64,000 bases of DNA from Deltaproteobacteria bacterium (GCA_016210005.1 JACQVA010000158.1:1-64000); one strand, 5' to 3'. Positions 53,276-63,104 are shown, numbered from the stretch's first letter. The notes: generated by a model not told the origin, from the letters alone. Translations and numbers: made by a program.

Positions 53276-54400
53276 TCACCGCATCGCCGACTGCGCGATC
53301 TCGGCGGCCCCGAGTTGGTCGAACAGGGTGCGCCCGATTTCGCTGATGCAGACGAACTTGATCTTGCCACCCGATACTTTCTTGTCGGCCTCGATCGCCA
53401 GGGCCAAATGCCGGCCCAGCACCTGGCGCGGAATTTCCACCGGTAGCCCGGCGCGCTTGAGCAAGCGCACCACGCGGGCGGCCGTTGCTTCGCTACAATG
53501 GCCGCGCCCATGCGACAGGCGAGCGGCAAATGCCATACCTATAGCTACCGCCTCGCCATGCAAAAACCGCTTGTATTCCGTTAGGCTCTCGACCGCGTGG
53601 CCGAGGGTATGACCGAAATTGAGGATCGAGCGCAGACCCATCTCGCGCTCATCCTCGCCGACCACCATCGCCTTGAGCGTGCAGGCGACGCGAATAATCT
53701 CAGTGAGCAAGGCGGCATCCAACGCCAGCACGCGCGCCAGCTCCTGCTCCAGCAAGTCGAACAATTCCGGCGAAAGGATCACCCCGTACTTGATCACCTC
53801 GGCCAAGCCGGCGACGAACTCGCGCCGCGGCAGCGAGCGCAGCGTGCCGACGTCAATCAACACCAGCCGCGGCTGGTAGAAGGCGCCGATCAGGTTCTTC
53901 CCGCCCGGGTGATTGATTGCGGTCTTGCCGCCGACGCTGGCGTCAACCTGCGCCAGTAGCGTGGTCGGCACTTGCACTAGCGGCACGCCGCGCAAGAACG
54001 TCGCCGCCGCAAAGCCAGCGAGGTCGCCGATGACACCACCGCCGAGGGCAACGATGGCCGAGCGCCGCTCCATGCGAGCAGCGAGCAGCCGGTCATAGAG
54101 GAAGGTCAGCCAGGCGAAGTTCTTGTGCTCTTCGCCAGCAGGGATTTCGATGACCGTCGGCTTGAATCCGGCGGCGCTCAGGCCGTCCACCAGACGCGCA
54201 CTATAGAGCTGACCGACGATCGGATTAGTGACCACGGCGATCTTGGCATCCAGCTGCAGCGCGCGCAGCCGATTGCCGAGGTCCGCGAGCAAATCGGCGC
54301 CGATCACGATCGGGTAAGAACGCTCGCGCAACTCGACGGTGACGGTCTCAGTCGGCACGTGCAACCTTGCCTCACTGACTGTCGTGCTCAGTTCGATCAC
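53276..54400 (-). CDS. aroB: 3-dehydroquinate synthase
   Basis: NAD- and Zn-dependent second enzyme of the shikimate pathway; about 374 residues. Motifs: VPTETVTVELRERSYPIVIG, GGGVIGDLAGFAAATFLRG, VPTTLLAQVDASVGGKTAIN, GGKNLIGAFYQP, AEVIKYGVI, LNFGHTLGHAVE with metal ligands. I start at GTG 54400, which has GGAG at 5 nt; the frame is open to 54511 but that part is unlike AroB. It follows pilQ by 156 bp; the aroK gene that often lies between is absent. Confidence 0.94.
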   Translation of the reverse strand: MIELSTTVSEARLHVPTETVTVELRERSYPIVIGADLLADLGNRLRALQLDAKIAVVTNPIVGQLYSARLVDGLSAAGFKPTVIEIPAGEEHKNFAWLTFLYDRLLAARMERRSAIVALGGGVIGDLAGFAAATFLRGVPLVQVPTTLLAQVDASVGGKTAINHPGGKNLIGAFYQPRLVLIDVGTLRSLPRREFVAGLAEVIKYGVILSPELFDLLEQELARVLALDAALLTEIIRVACTLKAMVVGEDEREMGLRSILNFGHTLGHAVESLTEYKRFLHGEAVAIGMAFAARLSHGRGHCSEATAARVVRLLKRAGLPVEIPRQVLGRHLALAIEADKKVSGGKIKFVCISEIGRTLFDQLGAAEIAQSAMR

Positions 54401-54556
54401 ACTCACTCCATCGCCAGCCGGCCGGCACCTGGGCGCGGCGCAAGCCGCGGTGCCACAGCGGCTCGCGGCGCCCGCTGTCTCTGCCACACCGTTGCAGCTC
54501 ACTCTCGTCATTGGTCACACGCATCGCGCCCGCCGCGGTAGTCGTCGTCGGCGCCC

Positions 54557-56686
54557 TCACTGCAAAGCGCCCTCGGCGCGGTGTTCCCACAGCTCGGCGG
54601 CCGTGGGCAGGGAGGGGTGGACGCTGCCCAACACGCGCGGGGTCATGAACACCAGCAGGTCCTCGCGGCGATCCGAGCGGGTAGCATTGCTGAACAGCCA
54701 GCTGAGCCCCGGGATATCGGAAACAAATGGAATCGATCGTCCTTGATCATTGAGTTGATCGCGGTAGATGCCGCCCAGAACCACCGTTTGTCCGTCCTTG
54801 ATCAGCACGTGTGAGTTAGCTTCACGGCTGATCTCGGTGGGAATTTGATCGACGGTCCGGGTGAAATCGGCCTGGCTCGACTTGGCGAACATGTCGAGCA
54901 GGATGTAGCCGTCCGAGGACACCTGCGGCGTCACCACCAAGGTGATACCGGTTTCGATCTTCTCGGTCGCCGTGCTGGCGCTGCCGGCCGCGCCGCCGGC
55001 GCCGGTGTTGATGACCGTGCCCGTGCTGGGCAGCTTGACGCGGATAATGGTGAGGCTCTTGATCGTCGCCGGAACGTTGTTGAGCGTAACGACTCGCGGT
55101 CGCGAGACGATCTTGGCCTTGCCCTTTTCCTGCAAAGCCGTAATGCGCGCATCGAGCGCGTGCGCCCCGTTGAGCGAGCCCAGCGCCAGATCGAGCGCGC
55201 CACCGGCACCGGGACCGAAGTTGCCGCCCGCCGGAAAGTCGGCGATAAACGGCACGCTGAGCTGCCCCAGGCCGAGTCCGGAGCCGCCGACGCCAATGGT
55301 GCCGGGGAAGTTCGCCCCCGTTGTCGTACCGGTCTGCGGCCCAACCGAGGCGCGGTACCCCCACTGCACACCGAGTGAGCGGGCGAAGTCCGAGGTCGCC
55401 TCGACGATGTTCGACTCGATCAAAATCTGCGGTGTTTGCACGTCGAGTTGGCGCACCAGTTCGCGGGCGTTGTCGATCCCGCGCTGCACGTCACGCACGA
55501 TCAATGTATTGGTGAATTCGTCCACCAGCACGCTGCCACGCGAAGTCAGGATACCACCTTCCCCCCCGCGACCGCCGCCGCCCTGACGGGCGGTGCCGCT
55601 GACGATGTCGGCCAGCTTGACCGCCTTGGCGTAATTGATGCGGATGTACTCCACCCGCAGCGGTTCCACCGCCCGCGAGGCCTCTTGTGCGCGGCGCAGC
55701 TCTTCGCGTTCTGCCCGCAGCCGGCTGACGGTGGAAATCCGGATGACGTTGCCCTCCTGCACGCTCTCCAACGACAGCACCTGCAAAATGATGTCGAGCG
55801 CCTGATCCCAAGGGACGTCGAACAACCGCAGCGTCACCTTGCCCTTCACGTCCTCGGTGGCCACGATGTTCAGCTTGCTGACTTCGGCGAGCAAGCGCAG
55901 CACGTTGTGGACGTCGGCATCCTTGAAGTCGAGCGACACATGCGGCCCGCTGTAAGTGCGGCGTTCGCCCATACGTTCAAACGGATCGCTCGAACGAGGC
56001 GTCGGCTCCGCTTCTATCACGCGCGCTGCCGGGCGCGCCGCTGCCGCCGGCCGGCTACGCGGCGGGGCTTCTTCTGGCGCCGCCTGTGCCAGCTCGATCG
56101 GACGTTGGCTGAACACCACTTGTTCGCGCACCGGCTCGGCGTTGCCCTGGGGCTCGCCCAGAAAAGCGATCACGGTATCATTGAGGTCGTTGACGGTGTA
56201 AGCGGGAATCGACTTGCCGCGCAACTCGATGGTCAGGCGCAGGCTGGCATCGTGCTGGGCCAAACGGACTTGCGCGATCACCGCGTCGGAGACGGCAAAG
56301 CGCTTGGCGCTGGGCGCGCTCGCCCCGGCGCCGGCAACGTCAACCACGATGCGGCTCGGGTTCTCCAGGACAAAATGGCTCAACCCTGCCGGGGGACCGC
56401 TCAGCTTGACGAAGACGCCGCGCTGGCCGTTGTCTTCGATGACCTTGATCTCGCGCACCGTCACCGCCGCTGGCGCCGCCACCGGCGCAGTCCCCGGCGG
56501 AACTGCGACGGCCTCAGGGGCCGGCGGAATGGCTTCGCTAACCAGGGCCGTATCTTGTGCGGTGGTGGCTTCAGCCATCGGTTCGGTCTCGACGACGACC
56601 GGAGGCCGCGCACAGCCGGCGCTGATTACTAGCGCGCCGATCCCACCGGCACAAACCGCGTATTTCCAACACCCGCCTCGCATCAT
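54557..56686 (-). CDS. pilQ: Type IV pilus secretin PilQ
   Basis: Outer-membrane channel for the pilus. 709 residues: hydrophobic N terminus with ISAGCARPP, possibly lipoprotein-like; AMIN domain (about 75-170, VKLSGPPAGLSHFVLENPSR); Pro-rich linker; secretin short N domain (VSLDFKDADVHNVLRLLAEV); N1 repeats; and the secretin core with VPFIADFP, ALDARITALQEKGKAKIVSR, SQVSS-type strand and VVLGGIYRDQ, VPFVSDIPGLSWLF near the end. Overlaps pilP by 4 bp. A Gly-rich spacer (GGGGRGGEGG) lies in the middle. Confidence 0.95.
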   Translation of the reverse strand: MMRGGCWKYAVCAGGIGALVISAGCARPPVVVETEPMAEATTAQDTALVSEAIPPAPEAVAVPPGTAPVAAPAAVTVREIKVIEDNGQRGVFVKLSGPPAGLSHFVLENPSRIVVDVAGAGASAPSAKRFAVSDAVIAQVRLAQHDASLRLTIELRGKSIPAYTVNDLNDTVIAFLGEPQGNAEPVREQVVFSQRPIELAQAAPEEAPPRSRPAAAARPAARVIEAEPTPRSSDPFERMGERRTYSGPHVSLDFKDADVHNVLRLLAEVSKLNIVATEDVKGKVTLRLFDVPWDQALDIILQVLSLESVQEGNVIRISTVSRLRAEREELRRAQEASRAVEPLRVEYIRINYAKAVKLADIVSGTARQGGGGRGGEGGILTSRGSVLVDEFTNTLIVRDVQRGIDNARELVRQLDVQTPQILIESNIVEATSDFARSLGVQWGYRASVGPQTGTTTGANFPGTIGVGGSGLGLGQLSVPFIADFPAGGNFGPGAGGALDLALGSLNGAHALDARITALQEKGKAKIVSRPRVVTLNNVPATIKSLTIIRVKLPSTGTVINTGAGGAAGSASTATEKIETGITLVVTPQVSSDGYILLDMFAKSSQADFTRTVDQIPTEISREANSHVLIKDGQTVVLGGIYRDQLNDQGRSIPFVSDIPGLSWLFSNATRSDRREDLLVFMTPRVLGSVHPSLPTAAELWEHRAEGALQ

Positions 56687-57174
56687 TCTCGCTCCCGCGC
56701 CTTCTGCTTGGTGCCCTTGTCGCCCGGCAATTCCATCACCACTTCAGCGGTCTGCTCTTGGCCGTAGAAATCGATCACCCGTTCCTCGACCACCACCCGG
56801 CTGGGCTCGATCGCCTTCACCACACCACTGCGCCGCCCGATGGGCGTGCCCACCGTCACGATGTACCCCATACCGATGCTGTCCTCGACCATGGCGCGGG
56901 GCGGGCTGACTTCCCAGAGCACCGCCACCACCAACAGCTGGCCCACATCGTAACGCTGAAGCGGTGTCAGCGGCTCGTTCGGGCTGGCTTCGCGTACATC
57001 GATGATGAATGGCCGGAACGGATCGCGCTTGCCGGTCGGGTCGTACGGTGGAGCGCCGACCACCGGACGCGGTGCGATCTCGGTCTCGGCCGGAGGCGTC
57101 GGCGCGACAGCCTGGGCCGCCGCCATCGGCACCACCGCCAGAATCAGCACAATCACCGCCGCTGCGCCTCTCAT
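56683..57174 (-). CDS. pilP: Type IV pilus assembly protein PilP
   Basis: 163 residues, signal-like N terminus (AAVIVLILAVVPMAAAQA) then a small beta domain: YDPTGKRDPFRPFI, PLTPLQRYDVGQLLVVAVLW, AMVEDSIGMGYIVTVGTPIG. PilP links the inner-membrane PilNO to the secretin. The signal end lacks the usual lipobox Cys, so it may be periplasmic rather than a lipoprotein. 4-bp overlaps with pilO and pilQ. Confidence 0.9.
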   Translation of the reverse strand: MRGAAAVIVLILAVVPMAAAQAVAPTPPAETEIAPRPVVGAPPYDPTGKRDPFRPFIIDVREASPNEPLTPLQRYDVGQLLVVAVLWEVSPPRAMVEDSIGMGYIVTVGTPIGRRSGVVKAIEPSRVVVEERVIDFYGQEQTAEVVMELPGDKGTKQKARERE

Positions 57175-57788
57175 GACTTGGCCTTCTTCTCGCGCTCTTT
57201 GGCGATCCGTTCGCGCTCGGCCTCATCGAGGAAGCGGAACGTCGTGGCGGTACACGAAGTGTCGAGCACGACGTCGCGTTCGGCCTTCGTCGGGATCTTC
57301 ATGCCGATGTTCGACATGTTGACGATTCGCGTCAGGCGGCTGACCTGGTCGAAGAAGGCCGCCATCTGGTGAAAGGTTCCGCGCACCACGATCTCGACCG
57401 GCACTTCGGCGTAGAAATCGATCGGCTGCTCTTCGCGCTGGCGGAACTGGATCACATCTAGCCCGGCCTCACGCCCGACCGAGGAGATACTGCTGAGCAG
57501 GTCGGGGATCTCCTTGGTGTCGGGCAGCTGTGCCACCGCCTGCTTCAGCGCGGCGTTCAGGTCGGCCACGGTCTTGCGCGCCAGCTCCAGATTGCCGGCG
57601 AGCGCGGCCTTCTTGTCGCGCTCACGGGTCAGGTCCTCGATCTTGGTCTCTTTCTCGGCGATCGCGTCGGCGTTGGGCCAGTACCAGAAGTAAAGGTAGA
57701 GGAAGAGCAACGCGCCGACGCCGCCGACCAGCAGGAGCACGCGCTGGCGCGGTGGCATCTCGAAGATGCGTGCGAGCAACTCGTTCAT
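57171..57788 (-). CDS. pilO: Type IV pilus assembly protein PilO
   Basis: 205 residues: one transmembrane helix (about 16-35, RVLLLVGGVGALLFLYLYF), coiled coil, then a ferredoxin-like periplasmic domain (DFYAEVPVEIVVRGTFHQMAAFFDQVSRLTR). Forms a heterodimer with PilN. Start and stop overlap pilN and pilP by 4 bp each. Confidence 0.92.
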   Translation of the reverse strand: MNELLARIFEMPPRQRVLLLVGGVGALLFLYLYFWYWPNADAIAEKETKIEDLTRERDKKAALAGNLELARKTVADLNAALKQAVAQLPDTKEIPDLLSSISSVGREAGLDVIQFRQREEQPIDFYAEVPVEIVVRGTFHQMAAFFDQVSRLTRIVNMSNIGMKIPTKAERDVVLDTSCTATTFRFLDEAERERIAKEREKKAKS

Positions 57789-58402
57789 GGCTGCTTACCG
57801 GCGGCCCCGTTGGCGGCGGACTCGGTCTTCCCAGCCCGGCCGAAATAGTCGATGTTGGCGCGAATAATGAACCGCTTGAGACCGCCGGCGGCAGGATCGG
57901 CTCCCGCCCCGGTCGGCTGACTCTGGCTGGACTCCACCAGGTCAACATTGAAGAAATAGGGCGACTGGCCCAGTTGGCGCAAGAACAGCGCTATCGTCTG
58001 GTTGTCCAGCGCCATGCCGATCATCGACGCCGCGCCCTTGTTCTCGGTGAAATCAACCAGCCAGAGCTTTTCCGGGGCCGCGGCACTCAGCCCATCGAGC
58101 ACGTGCACTGGGCCGACCCGCTTTTGGTTGAGGTCATCGATGACTCTCAGCTTGGCTAGCAGCTCTTGCTTCTTATGATCGAGGTCTTTGGCCTCGCGGG
58201 TCAGCTCGTTGAGTCGCGCGATTTCCTTCTCGATCCCTTGCATCTGCTCACTCAAGCGACTCAGCTTGCGACTTTGCAACACCCCCGGAATGACCATGAC
58301 GAGGACGGCCACACTGAGCGTAAGCAGGGCGAGCGAGACCTGTTGGCGCTGCCCAACCGCGCGCTGGGTTTCCTTGAGCGGAAGAAGGTTAATCCGGATC
58401 AT
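57785..58402 (-). CDS. pilN: Type IV pilus assembly protein PilN
   Basis: 205 residues with the PilN N-terminal motif MIRINLLPLKETQRA (binds PilM), a transmembrane helix (about 23-43), coiled coil and a periplasmic ferredoxin-like domain. The INLLP motif is the most diagnostic feature. 4-bp overlaps on both sides. Confidence 0.94.
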   Translation of the reverse strand: MIRINLLPLKETQRAVGQRQQVSLALLTLSVAVLVMVIPGVLQSRKLSRLSEQMQGIEKEIARLNELTREAKDLDHKKQELLAKLRVIDDLNQKRVGPVHVLDGLSAAAPEKLWLVDFTENKGAASMIGMALDNQTIALFLRQLGQSPYFFNVDLVESSQSQPTGAGADPAAGGLKRFIIRANIDYFGRAGKTESAANGAAGKQP

Positions 58403-59517
58403 TTGTCATCCGGCCGGCGCACGGCCAGTCCCATTGCCACCGCGAATTCCGGCCCATGCTGGCGGAACCCCTCCGCCTCCAGCGTGGGGGTCAGTGTCAC
58501 CCGCGCCAGCGGGTCAGCCACCACCACCGGCACCTCGATGCGCTGACTCAAGCGCTCCCCCAGATCAGGCATGCGGGCAGCACCGCCGCTGAGGTAGACC
58601 TCGTTGATGGTTTCATCGGTCGCAGCCGTCCAGAAGAAACTCAAGGCGTGATGGATTTCGTCGATCAAGGTGTCGGCAGCTGGCCCCATGGCCACTGCCA
58701 CCTGTTCCGGATCGATCCCCTCGACGACTTCGCCAGCTTTGAGCCGCTCGGCCACTTCCGCCTCGACGCCCAAGTCGCGCACCAGCGCATCGGTGATATC
58801 CCGCCCCCCGACCGGTACATCGCCGGTGAAGGTCGATCGACCCGAGCGCAAGATGTTGATCGACGAGAACCGCGCCCCGACGTTCACCAGCGCAATGACG
58901 CGATCGGGCGGCGGCTCGTAGTTGAGCTCGAACATGTTTTCGAGCGCGAAATAGTCAACGTCGACCACCACCGGCGTCAGCCCGGCTGCGCGCACAGTCT
59001 CGGCGTAGCTGCTGACGATGTCCTTCTTGGCCGCGACCAGCAGCACGTCCATGCGCTTGCCGTCTTCAACGTAATCCGTGATCTGGTAATCCAGGTTGAC
59101 GTTATCGAGGTCCTCCGGGATGAAGTTACCGGCCTCGAACAGAATCGTGTTCTCGAGTTCCTGCGCGCTTTGGCTCGGCAGAGTCACGCGCTTGATAATC
59201 ACAGCCGGGCCGGGAACGGCGGTGATCGCCCTGGTGCCCCGCACGCCCTTGCTCTCGACCAAGGCCCTCAGCACCTCGGCAACTGCAGCCGGGTCATTGA
59301 CCATGTTACTCTGAATCGCTGAACTCGGCATCGGCAGGGAACCTGCCGCGACCACCTGCACTTGCCCGGCGCCGGATCGCACTTCGACGATCTTGATCGT
59401 GTTCGATCCGATATCGACAGCGACGTACTGCTCCTCCCGCTTGAACGGATTAAGGTCCGACAGAGAGACCGTGAACAGACGCCCGATCCGTTTCTTCCAG
59501 TCCGCTCCCGTTGCCAT
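58399..59517 (-). CDS. pilM: Type IV pilus assembly ATPase-like protein PilM
   Basis: 372 residues of FtsA/actin-like fold: YVAVDIGSNTIKIVEV (phosphate 1), LVNVGARFSSINILRSG, EVYLSGGAARMPDLGE (adenosine motif), EFAVAMGLAVRRP. PilM is cytoplasmic and recruits PilN. First gene of the pilM-N-O-P-Q run. ATG 59517 is preceded by AAGGGG; the frame upstream to 59550 is not family sequence. Confidence 0.95.
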   Translation of the reverse strand: MATGADWKKRIGRLFTVSLSDLNPFKREEQYVAVDIGSNTIKIVEVRSGAGQVQVVAAGSLPMPSSAIQSNMVNDPAAVAEVLRALVESKGVRGTRAITAVPGPAVIIKRVTLPSQSAQELENTILFEAGNFIPEDLDNVNLDYQITDYVEDGKRMDVLLVAAKKDIVSSYAETVRAAGLTPVVVDVDYFALENMFELNYEPPPDRVIALVNVGARFSSINILRSGRSTFTGDVPVGGRDITDALVRDLGVEAEVAERLKAGEVVEGIDPEQVAVAMGPAADTLIDEIHHALSFFWTAATDETINEVYLSGGAARMPDLGERLSQRIEVPVVVADPLARVTLTPTLEAEGFRQHGPEFAVAMGLAVRRPDDK

Positions 59518-59831
59518 GAACCCCTTCAAACCCCCAATCCCGCACAGCACCAGCTTTGCGACAACGAAGTTTTATCGCCGGCTGGAGTATTGATCGGGCG
59601 CATCTGCCTTGTCAACAATCAGTCTGCTCCTCAGATCGCAAAGCGAGTGGGTGCTCCGCTCGCGCCCGCCGGATCAATGCCAAAATCGCGCCACTCGGCC
59701 GCCGGCTACAAATCCACGTGCCGGTGGCCAGCTGTTCCCATCGCGACGACAAAGTTGGCGAAGATGTGTACGAATTCCGACACTTCGCCTCGCCCCTCCG
59801 GGAGCGAGAACAAGTCTGCAAATCTAGAATT
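59518..59831 (-). promoter_or_regulatory. pil operon promoter region
   Basis: 314-bp gap between rlmE and pilM on the minus strand without a supported gene. A perfect -35 TTGACA (59615-59610), 18-bp spacer and -10 AATACT (59591-59586) lie about 70-100 bp before the pilM ATG. No convincing sigma54 (GG-N10-GC) site was found. Confidence 0.55.
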
Positions 59832-60434
59832 TCAGCTCGGCTGCCCCTGGGCACGGAAGCCGAGGGCAACGACATACAGTTCTGCCGAGCCGGATCGAGT
59901 CGCTTCTGGCCGCGTCGCTTTCACCGAGGAGAAGCGCTGGCGCAGCCGCAGCAGCCATCCAGCGGTCTCCTCACCCTGAAACAACTTCACCAGCAAGCGC
60001 CCGTCCGGGCGCAGCACCGCTTCGGCAGCAGCCAGCGCAATCTCGACCAGCTCGGCGGCACGCGCCCTGTCCGCTTCCCGCACGCCACTGAGCTGCGGCG
60101 CCATGTCGGAGAGCACCACGTCGGCCGCGCCGCCGCAGCGCTCGCGGATCAGCGCCAGGGTTTCGACTTTGCGTAAATCCCCGGTCAGACACACCACCGG
60201 CGGCGCCAGCGGGTCAATCGGCTTGAGGTCGACGCCCACCACCCGACCCCGCGCACTGACTCGTTGCGCCGCCACCTGCAGCCACCCACCCGGCCATGCG
60301 CCGAGATCGACCACCCGATCACCGGGGCGCAGTAGCCGAAAACGCTGATCGAGTTCGATCAGCTTGTAGGCCGCGCGCGAGCGATAGCCGGCGGCCTTGG
60401 CGCGCGTGTAGAATGAGTCCTTGCGGCGATACAC
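59832..60434 (-). CDS. rlmE: 23S rRNA 2'-O-ribose methyltransferase RlmE (FtsJ)
   Basis: 200 residues. Lys24 in RAAYKLIELD, SAM motif VDLGAWPGGWLQ, Asp in VVLSDMAPQLSG, Lys in LVKLFQG and Glu in SAELYVVALG form the K-D-K-E tetrad of the FtsJ family; methylates U2552 of 23S rRNA in E. coli. GTG start at 60434. Divergent from the helicase gene. Confidence 0.93.
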   Translation of the reverse strand: MYRRKDSFYTRAKAAGYRSRAAYKLIELDQRFRLLRPGDRVVDLGAWPGGWLQVAAQRVSARGRVVGVDLKPIDPLAPPVVCLTGDLRKVETLALIRERCGGAADVVLSDMAPQLSGVREADRARAAELVEIALAAAEAVLRPDGRLLVKLFQGEETAGWLLRLRQRFSSVKATRPEATRSGSAELYVVALGFRAQGQPS

Positions 60435-60555
60435 ACCGCCGAGGCTAACCCGATCCGGTCGAGCGGTTCAAGCTCGCCGCCAGCGCACGAAATCGGCGCA
60501 AGCGCCTGCCGTCACCTTGAACTGGCACTCTCGGCTGGTACAGTGCGCCGCCACG

Positions 60556-62754
60556 ATGAACCTGGATACGCTCAACGCCGCCCAACGCCAGGCGGTGCTG
60601 CATACCGAAGGGCCGCTGCTGGTATTGGCCGGCGCCGGCAGCGGTAAGACCCGAGTGCTCACGCACCGGTTCGCCTACCTGGTGCGCAGCGCCGGGGTCG
60701 CGCCCGAGCAGATTTGCGCCGTGACGTTCACCAACAAAGCCGCCGGGGAGATGCGCGAGCGCGTCCGCCAGCTGCTCAAGATCCAGTCGGTGCCGTGGCT
60801 GGCAACCTTCCACTCACTCTGTGCCCGCCTGCTCCGCCGTCACGCCGACCGGCTCAGCCTGCCGCGCGACTTCGCGATCTACGACGACACCGATCAACTC
60901 GCGGTCATGCGGCGAGCCGCCGGCGACTTGAACTTGAGCGAGCAGCTGTTCCCTCCCGCGCAGTTACTCCACGCCGTTGATCGCGCCAAGAACGACGCCT
61001 GGAGCCCCGACGACCTGCTGCAACGGGCGGCGGATTCCTTCAACCAACGCGTGGCGCAGGCGTATCAGCGCTACCAGCAGCTGCTCGCCGCCAACGCCGC
61101 GCTCGACTTCGGCGATCTGCTCCTGCGTACGCTCGAGTTGTTTCGCAACCACCCCGAGGTCCTGGAGCTCTACCGGCAGCGCTTGCGCTATCTCATGGTG
61201 GACGAGTTCCAGGACACCAACCGCGCGCAGTATCTCTTGGTGCGCCAGCTCGCCGCCGCCCACAACAACGCCTGCGTGGTCGGCGACGACGACCAATCAA
61301 TTTACCGCTGGCGCGGGGCCGATATCCGCAACATCCTCGATTTCGAGCGCGATTTCCCGACCGCCCGCGTCATCCGCCTGGAGCAGAATTACCGCTCGAC
61401 CCAAACCATCCTCGATGCCGCCGGCGCCGTAATCACCAACAACCGCGGCCGCAAAGGTAAGACGCTGTGGACGGAGAACGGCGCCGGCAGCCCGGTGACG
61501 CTGTTCTCGGCCGCCGATGAACGCGGCGAGGCGCGCTTCGTGTGCGACGAAATCGGGCAGTTGCGCCGCCGCGGCCACGCGCTTGGCGACGTGGCGGTGT
61601 TCTATCGCACCAACGCCCAGTCGCGCGCGCTCGAAGACGAGTTGGCGCGCGCCGGCCTCCCCTACGCCATGGTCGGCGGCATGCGGTTCTACGAGCGCAA
61701 GGAGGTCAAGGACCTGCTGGCGTACCTGCGCGTGCTGGCCAATCCGCGCGACGCCGTCAGCCTGCTACGCATCATCAACACGCCGTCGCGCGGCATCGGC
61801 GCCACGACGGTCGAGGCCCTGACCAACGCCGCCAAGGCGCAAGACCGCCCGCTCTTCGAAGTCATCCTCGATCCCACTACCGCCGCAGGACTCTCCACCG
61901 CCGCCGCCACCCGCGTCGCCGCCTTCGCCGCCACGATGCGCCAACTGCGTGAAATCGATCGCGGCGCGGTCACGCCGCTGTTGCGCCGGGTGATCGACGA
62001 TACCGGCTACCTCGATCGCCTGCAGGCTGAAGCCACACCCGAGGCAGAATCGCGGGCCGACAACGTCCGCGAGTTGCTGACGGTGACCGAGCAATTCGAT
62101 GCCCAGAGTACAGAGACCGGCCTGACCGCGTTTCTCGAACAGATGGCGCTGGTCACCGACCTCGACGGCTTCAACGCCGCTCCCGATCGCGTCACGCTGA
62201 TGACCCTCCACAATTCAAAAGGGCTGGAGTTCCCGGTGGTGTTCATCATCGGCGCCGAGGAGGGATTGTTCCCGCACGAGCGCTCGCTCGAAAGCCCCGA
62301 CGCGATCGAGGAAGAGCGCCGGCTCTGCTACGTCGGCATGACCCGCGCCCGGCGCTGCCTCTATCTGCTCCACGCCAGCGAGCGCCACTTGTTCGGGCGC
62401 ACGCACCACAACTCCCCCTCACGCTTTCTCACCGAGATACCCGCACGCCTGCTCGAGCAGCGCAGCGAGCGCCGCAGCGAGTTCGCGGCGCCGGGCGACG
62501 AACCAACGATCGACTACTCCTACTCTCAGCTCACCGGCGCGGCCACGCGCACGAGCCGGCGGCCGTTACCGCCTCGGCCCAGCGCCGCCAACGGCCTGCG
62601 GCTGGGTATGCGCGTGCGTCATCAGGAGTTCGGGGTGGGGGTAATCCGCCGCATCGAAGGCAGCGGCGATCAGTGCAAGCTCACGGTCTTGTTCGAACGT
62701 GGCGGCAGCCGCAAACTGCTGCAGCGCTTTGCGCAGCTGGAAATGCTGTCGTAA
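60556..62754 (+). CDS. pcrA: UvrD/PcrA-type DNA helicase
   Basis: 732-residue superfamily 1A helicase: LNAAQRQAVLHTEGPLLVLA, Walker A AGAGSGKT (25-32), VTFTNKAAGEM, ATFHSLCARLL, VDEFQDTNRAQ (Walker B), GDDDQSIYRWRGAD, LEQNYRST, TLHNSKGLEF and YVGMTRAR. C terminus RVRHQEFGVGVIRRIEGSG is the PcrA/UvrD Tudor-like tail. Repairs DNA and removes stalled complexes. Start ATG 60556; the open frame reaches 60421 through the divergent promoter region. Confidence 0.95.
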   Translation: MNLDTLNAAQRQAVLHTEGPLLVLAGAGSGKTRVLTHRFAYLVRSAGVAPEQICAVTFTNKAAGEMRERVRQLLKIQSVPWLATFHSLCARLLRRHADRLSLPRDFAIYDDTDQLAVMRRAAGDLNLSEQLFPPAQLLHAVDRAKNDAWSPDDLLQRAADSFNQRVAQAYQRYQQLLAANAALDFGDLLLRTLELFRNHPEVLELYRQRLRYLMVDEFQDTNRAQYLLVRQLAAAHNNACVVGDDDQSIYRWRGADIRNILDFERDFPTARVIRLEQNYRSTQTILDAAGAVITNNRGRKGKTLWTENGAGSPVTLFSAADERGEARFVCDEIGQLRRRGHALGDVAVFYRTNAQSRALEDELARAGLPYAMVGGMRFYERKEVKDLLAYLRVLANPRDAVSLLRIINTPSRGIGATTVEALTNAAKAQDRPLFEVILDPTTAAGLSTAAATRVAAFAATMRQLREIDRGAVTPLLRRVIDDTGYLDRLQAEATPEAESRADNVRELLTVTEQFDAQSTETGLTAFLEQMALVTDLDGFNAAPDRVTLMTLHNSKGLEFPVVFIIGAEEGLFPHERSLESPDAIEEERRLCYVGMTRARRCLYLLHASERHLFGRTHHNSPSRFLTEIPARLLEQRSERRSEFAAPGDEPTIDYSYSQLTGAATRTSRRPLPPRPSAANGLRLGMRVRHQEFGVGVIRRIEGSGDQCKLTVLFERGGSRKLLQRFAQLEMLS

Positions 62755-62775
62755 AGCCCGGCCGGGGCCCAGCTG

Positions 62776-63051
62776 TCAGCGTGCGCCCACTGCGGCGTCA
62801 TCGCCGTGGGCGCGATGGCCGAACACTTGTGCCAGACCCGGCTGCGACACCAGCCGGTGGATCGGCCGGAACAGCAGCCACTCGAAGGTGTAGCCGATCG
62901 GGTGCAGCAAGTACCCGGCGATGCGCAGCGGATGCGCCTGCGAGTCGTCGTAGTCGTCACTCTGAGGGAGCGGTTGGCCCTCCGCCCACGCGGCGGTGGC
63001 CGGTGAACTCAACGCCAGGGCTAGCAGCAACGTCACAGTTAGTCGCTTCAT
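62776..63051 (-). CDS. Small exported protein
   Basis: 91 residues: signal peptide MKRLTVTLLLALALSSPATA, then an acidic stretch (SDDYDDSQAHPL) and an amphipathic helix region (RIAGYLLHPIGYTFEWLLF-RPIHRLVSQP). GGAG is 8 nt before ATG 63051. I have the impression of a recurring short family with HPIGY in related genomes, unverified. Convergent with the helicase. Confidence 0.65.
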   Translation of the reverse strand: MKRLTVTLLLALALSSPATAAWAEGQPLPQSDDYDDSQAHPLRIAGYLLHPIGYTFEWLLFRPIHRLVSQPGLAQVFGHRAHGDDAAVGAR

Positions 63052-63104
63052 CGCGTAATCTCCCTTCGCCGCGGAGTGTAACAAGCGGCGGTCAGCCTGA
63101 CAAC

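Noticed and set aside
59690-59730. Sigma54-like GGCAC...TTTGT upstream of pilM
   Set aside because: The -12 GC is missing; the TTGACA promoter downstream of it is better.
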